A DNA stretch of 64,000 bases, from positions 12,713,296 to 12,777,295 of the forward strand of contig OX637292.1 of the NCBI GenBank assembly GCA_951799445.1, read 5' to 3'. The DNA is from Pseudisothecium myosuroides (taxonomy: Eukaryota; Streptophyta; Bryopsida; Hypnales; Lembophyllaceae). The position numbers and the translations under genes are program-made. The notes under the pieces were generated by a model that saw only the letters and a list, made by a program, of their open reading frames with translations, did not search any database and was not told the DNA's origin. Positions 59,523-64,000 of the stretch are shown here, one piece after another. How positions within the stretch are numbered: position 1 is the stretch's first letter; each line of letters opens with the position of its first letter.

Positions 59523-60185
59523 TGGAAATCATCTGTTTTGTCACCGTTGTTGGATTAAAATAATGTAGAAGCACTCATTGGAAGTCAAACTACAATAGAT
59601 GATCTTCCCTTTCCCCACAAAATTTGAAGGATGAATAGTTGCACTTCTGTCCTATAATGGAGATCCTCTTGTCATTCATTGGCCACAAAATGTCTGCTTC
59701 GATGTTGAGTGTGACCATTTGCAGGTTTATGTGATCTTTCAAGAATGATAGATAGAGATCAAAGAACAATGGGATAAAATAGAATAATAATTGGATGAAC
59801 TGCACTTTTTGGAAGAAGTGCAATATATGAGTGAAAAGCCTATCTACTACATCACAAATTGGATGGTGTCCTAGAGATTAGTATACCAAGTTCAATTTGA
59901 TATGAAGATTTGTCTTAGAGGTTGAGGCTTGAGAATCCCTGATTTGCTTGTAAAGTGCATACTATTTTGATAAGGTTAAGGCCTTTAACCCATCAACGAC
60001 GTTGGAAATGTTTTGTGTCTAATGGATGATAGAGAATCCTCCTAGTAGAATAGAAGTGCAATTATTCATCCTTGAAGTTTTGTAATAAAAGTGGACGTCT
60101 TCTATATAGTAGTTTGATTTTCAATGAGTGCTTTTCCATTTTTTTAAGCCAATGATTCTCATGGTATCCCATGGGATGATTTCTA
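59523..60185. repeat. Large foldback element, ~660 bp
   Basis: Arms of ~190 bp: GAAGCACTCATTGGAAGTCA at 59,568 pairs with the inverse of a block near 60,108-60,131, and GGATGAATAGTTGCACTTCT at 59,629 pairs with AGAAGTGCAATTATTCATCC at ~60,053. The outer part GAAATCATC pairs with GATGATTTC. The centre is ~270 bp. The arms are clearly diverged, so the element is old. No target duplication found. Confidence 0.75.
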
Positions 60186-60930
60186 GTCACCAAAACTCAA
60201 AAATCTACATTGACATTCATATTTTTTAATATAATTTTGAAGAGCTTATATGGGGACTTCTATTTATTAAAAAAATCATTTTTTTGAATTAGTGTATAGA
60301 ATGTTCTTCACTCAAGCTAATGATTAAAAACAATCCTCCATTTAGATTATAGTTTCTACAACATGATCAATCAAAGTGGTCAATTCAAAATCATGAATTC
60401 TTACTACTTAAAGATTTAAATTGAACAAGGAAATAAGATATTTTATGCATTATGACTTTCATTGTCGATTAGTTGCTAATTGTAAATCACCAAATACCAT
60501 TGACAAGGTTTAGTTGGTTTGCAAACCAATTCATGAATTAAAATGGATTCTTTACTCATTTACTCATATAAAATCAACAGCGTTAAAAACTTCATGTACA
60601 CACCCCAAAGTACATTTCATCCACTTTTTTCAAAAGATGAATTAAGAGTTCCATCTGATCCATTTAAGTTAGTATTTTTTAGAACCTTCTATAGTTACAT
60701 ATGCATTTTTGAAGTTGGAATCGACAGGTTGCTCTAAAAGCATTCAAAACATGAATAGTTCATTATTAGTGTGCTGAAAATTCCAATATGAACCTCTGCA
60801 TTAGGACACCTCTAGAACAAGAGCAAATTTGACATTGCACACCTCTCTATTGAAACAACCATATTCCACATCATGACATCATCTTCACATATATGATCAT
60901 CAAAGCTATCATAAGTAATAACACCACAGA
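60186..60930. other. Gene-free stretch
   Basis: No gene or RNA recognised. Confidence 0.5.
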
Positions 60931-61150
60931 ATGTGTCCTGAATCAAAGCCTATTAAAATTAGTCAAGTATTTGGAGACTTCGTGAATAGAAGATCGCCAC
61001 TCTCAAGTTCCTCCAAGGAACAAAGATCATATCCAGCTAAACCAATTTCAAAGCATTGCGCTGAATCAAAGCCTGCCAAAATTAATCAAGTGTTTTGGAG
61101 ACTTCATAAATAGAGAATTGTCACTCTCAAGTCCCTCCAAGAAGACTACT
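60931..61150 (+). repeat. Tandem repeat of a protein-like segment, frameshifted
   Basis: Two ~78-bp units about 118 bp apart. The first reads ESKPIKISQVFGDFVNRR, the second ESKPAKINQVF and then GDFINRE in another frame (1 extra base). The peptide repeat with third-position differences suggests a piece of a former coding sequence with internal repeats. I cannot name it, and the frame is now broken. Confidence 0.5.
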
Positions 61151-61883
61151 GATACATGAAGATGTAGAAACCAAAGGCCTTATAGGCACAACTTTGTATA
61201 GAAACCTCAAGTCGGAAGTTAGTTGCACCAAAACCGCAATTTTTTTTGTCTAAAAGTCCCCTTCCATGAATCCTCTATCCTCACACTACTTGGATATTAT
61301 AGTGAAGTCATTCTCTATGTTTTCCTTTAGAGCAAATCCAATTGCTGAGCCAAAGCCCGGTTCTTCCTACACACCAATCCTAATGAAATAAGATTCTAAA
61401 ATGCAATTTGTGCAAAATTTGTGCAAAAAACATTTAGAAAATAGAATACTTACATTAATTGTAACTAAAACATTTGGGAAGGTTAGTCTTGAGCTTGTAA
61501 TACTTTGAAACTGTTTAAACTTGGACAAGGTAAGTCTTTTTCATTGCAAGATACAACTTTATTGCACATTTACAAAGTATAACAGAATCCTCCAACGCTT
61601 TAAGTGTTGAGAAGTGAGCCCCTTCATTTTATGCGATGATGCACTTCCGAGACAATTCCTTCAATCCCTGAATATCAAAAAGCATATCCACCGCTTTCCT
61701 TGCTTTTTGTACAAAGCCAATGTTAGAAGGGGACTTGAAATATAAAATGTTGAATAAAAACTAGATAAGGTACCTGAGGAATTGAAAATATAAAATACCT
61801 ACTAATAAAAAAGTGAAAATCTTTGGGTCACTTAAGTGCAAACCATCACGAAATGAAATCCCCCCCCCTTTTTTTTATCATTG
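61151..61883. other. Gene-free stretch
   Basis: No gene or RNA recognised; a run of eight C followed by T at 61,861. Confidence 0.5.
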
Positions 61884-62071
61884 TTGTCACATTGGACAAG
61901 TTAGGATCACCGAATGTTCCTAACGAGCAGACATATTGGACGGTTTGGACGGACAAAACGGACAATGTGACTACCTTAAGGTAGTCACATCAAGTAGGTT
62001 AAGGTCACCGAACATCTTGGACAGGTAGGCAAACCGGACAATTCAGATGGACAATTTGTCCAATGTGATAA
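61884..62071. mobile_element. Small palindromic MITE, 188 bp
   Basis: Ends TTGTCACATTGGACAA and inverse TTATCACATTGGACAA. GGACAA or GGACG words recur through the interior. The centre carries a perfect 24-bp palindrome at 61,966-61,989 (TGTGACTACCTT and its complement) that repeats the terminal GTCACA word. Target duplication unclear. Confidence 0.7.
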
Positions 62072-62097
62072 CTATGCTTTTTATTAACTACCCACTT

Positions 62098-62328
62098 TTA
62101 TATTTTGCCCGCGCAAAGTATCAACTCTTTTGTGCATAAGCCCTTGGCAAGCTCTTTCAACTTGGTGTGGTCTTCTTGTAATTTGGTGTGGTCCTCTTGT
62201 AACTTGGTGTAGTCCTCTTTCAACTCAATATGCTCCAACTCCTCCAAGTGATTTTTCTCAAACTTGGTATCATGCTCAAGGTGCTTCTTATTGTATTCAT
62301 CTATCTTATGTTTGATCAACTTAATCAA
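62098..62328 (-). other. Heptad-repeat coding relic
   Basis: Minus-strand frame of 76 codons with a 21-bp tandem repeat giving EDYTKLQ/EDHTKLQ/EDHTKLK heptads, a predicted coiled coil. No partner exons, promoter or recognisable domain. Probably a fragment of a repeat-containing or gag-like gene; it may also be open only because of the repeat. Confidence 0.4.
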
Positions 62329-62648
62329 GTCGATAGGAGCGGCATTTTGACAAGGGAAATTGAAGATGGAATTGGTATCACTGATCCTTCCCTAAGAGCC
62401 TTGAGCAACATGAGCCAGTCCATCTCTTGTTGATGTTGATGTTGATGTGCCAGGAGCTCCTTCGTGAACATCAATTTTTATAAGATGAAACATCGTATTA
62501 GGACCTTTCCAAGCCATGAAGAGGCGGGCTTGCTAGTGAAACCTTAATTTTGTCAAGTTCAAAGAAAGGACACCATAGCGTCAAGTAAAAACACACCATT
62601 AGATCACTAGAAGAAAGACACGCTTTTGGGGTCGTTTAGCAAAAAATG
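62329..62648. other. Gene-free stretch left of the second 5-kb element
   Basis: No gene recognised. It ends in AAAAAA directly before the element's TG, which would give an AAAAA target if the right side shows the same. Confidence 0.45.
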
Positions 62649-64000
62649 TGTGAGCCCTTAGGTTAGCACCTGAAACTCTGGGTTTATTTTTCACGATTTA
62701 TTGTTAGTTTTTACTGTTAATTCATGCAAAATAGTATGAATTAGTAGTTGAGAGGAGTTTGGTAGAAGTCCCTACCAGATTAGTCAGGAAACTTCCTAAA
62801 GTCATGAAAAGCACAAAATACTTTGCTTTTCTATGTTTAGGTCTTAGTTTAGTGTCTTAGAGTCCATATTAACATTTTAGAGAGATGTGAGGATGTGAGA
62901 ATTAGCCAGTTCTAGTGTCTTGTCCATGTAAAACTCGACATGTGAGTACATGTGACATCCTAGCTTAATCATAAGAGTCTATTTTCAGGTTTAGAAGTAT
63001 CTAGATCCAATTCATGTGGAATTTGGACTAGTTATGTGAAAACCTGCAAATGTTAAAGAATACGAACCAGAATGCAAAGTAGAAGAAGGGCAAGGTGATT
63101 GGAGCTTACAGAAAGGTGCTTTTAGGGTAAAAGCATGCCAAGAGGTCAACAACGGAGCTAATCATCCACGACAAACCCCGGTACCAGATTAATTTTCCCT
63201 TCGGGTGAAAATTATTAAGAAATTGCTAAATTTAGCATCTTTATTGGAGGTTTGGTTTTGCCCTTGGCTTTTGGACACTTCCTAGAAGATTGCCCAAAAA
63301 TTTCGGGATTTTATAAAACTCCACGATGACTCCATGGGAAGTCAACCGCCTTTGAAACTGATGGTAATTTTTTAGAAATTACCCAGAGTGTGGTAAAGTC
63401 TCACTAAAAATTAGATTAGAGTTTTATATATTAAATAAGCGATCAGTTAAGTTTGAAGACTTTCTGATAGTTAAAAGTACCAGAATCGGCAACGACATCG
63501 AAATTAACAAGAATTTACAACATGGCGACGGGTTGACCGGCAAACCAGGAGCTAGCGGGGTCCGAATGTCGCAAACAAGGAATGTTTTCTTACTCTCACA
63601 AACCTTCCAGGCAACCCTAGCCAGTCAGTTTTCTCGGGAAATTCAAATTCCATTAGTTGGAATTTTGACTTTTCTTTGAAGTTACCGTTAGTGGTTTTTA
63701 CGAGTATTTACAGCGTGGAAGAAAGGAGTGGAGGGCCCCCGAGACTAATTGGGGTCTTTTGAACGCGATGGCGCAATCGGTTTTCAATTTGGAGTTGTTC
63801 TCGAGAAGATAGGAAGAGTTCAGCCGTAAGTTTGACTTTTTTAGAGTACTTAACGGTAATTCAAGGTTAATTGACAAAATATCTTGGTGGAAATTGAAGA
63901 TTGGATTTAGTTAAGATTTCAAATCTTTCCTTTAAAAGCCAATTTAGATTAAACTAAGAATATTTGAAAATATCCTAGGGTTAATCACGAAATATCTCAA
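62649..64000 (+). mobile_element. Second copy of the 5-kb LTR-type element, cut by window end
   Basis: Starts TGTGAGCCCTTAGG and aligns without a gap to 48,853-50,204 (constant offset 13,796). Of 1,352 bases I see only three differences, at element positions 4, 11 and 13, all transitions. The rest reads identically, including the PBS-like TGGCGACGGG. The right end, and so its target duplication and whether it is one LTR of a complete retrotransposon, lie outside the window. Confidence 0.88.

Noticed and set aside
48853..64000. The two 5-kb copies as paired LTRs of one giant element enclosing psbW
   Set aside because: The first copy has its own CCGCT duplication on both sides with psbW pseudogene continuing after it, so it is a separate insertion.
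1..64000. CRISPR arrays, bacterial operons, tRNA or rRNA genes
   Set aside because: None seen; the gene structures are those of a plant nucleus.

Overview
The window looks like nuclear DNA of a land plant with a large, repeat-rich, AT-rich genome. The evidence is a nuclear psbW gene with an intron and a two-part transit peptide, plant-type splice sites, a nepenthesin-like aspartic protease, a plant-style kinase relic, and many Tourist-, CACTA- and LTR-type insertions. I cannot fix the lineage. Gene density is very low: three host genes with convincing exon structure in 64 kb, and the rest is transposons, foldback elements and decayed sequence.

Layout. 1-6 kb: no gene, one Tourist-like MITE. 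6.2-7.0 kb: start of a frameshifted kinase pseudogene; a fragment of a diverged paralogue lies at 15.7-16.1 kb. Between them, 9.64-14.78 kb is a complete PIF/Harbinger DNA transposon: TTA target duplication, 23-bp inverted ends, a Myb/trihelix partner protein on + and a DDE transposase on -, converging. 18.0-18.8 kb: one Tourist-like MITE nested in another. 21.8-24.75 kb (-): multi-exon aspartic protease with a duplicated leader region and an apparent gap in the second lobe. 27.75-28.69 kb and 46.38-47.30 kb: two copies of a TTAA-flanked element with CCCCTAAAG ends. 31.96-33.85 kb (-): a five-exon B-box-like zinc-finger gene (416 codons), assembled here from exons whose phases all agree. 35-48 kb: essentially gene-free.

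48.3-58.7 kb is the psbW region. The functional gene (photosystem II subunit W) is at 57.84-58.36 kb. About 4 kb upstream (9 kb counting the later insertion) is a decayed genomic duplicate carrying the same 5' flank and intron. That duplicate was split after its third codon by a 5,008-bp non-coding TG...CA element with a 5-bp CCGCT target duplication. A second copy of the element starts at 62,649 and runs off the window; it matches the first over 1,352 bp except for three changes in the first 13 bases.

The host genes do not form a pathway. The two Harbinger proteins are expected to act together (Myb protein for binding and nuclear import, transposase for cleavage). The most unusual items are the TTAA family, the near-identical 5-kb element and its dissection of the psbW duplicate, the uncharacterised B-box protein, and the autonomous-looking Harbinger. 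All exon joins are inferred from splice-site and phase consistency by eye; no alignment or search was run.
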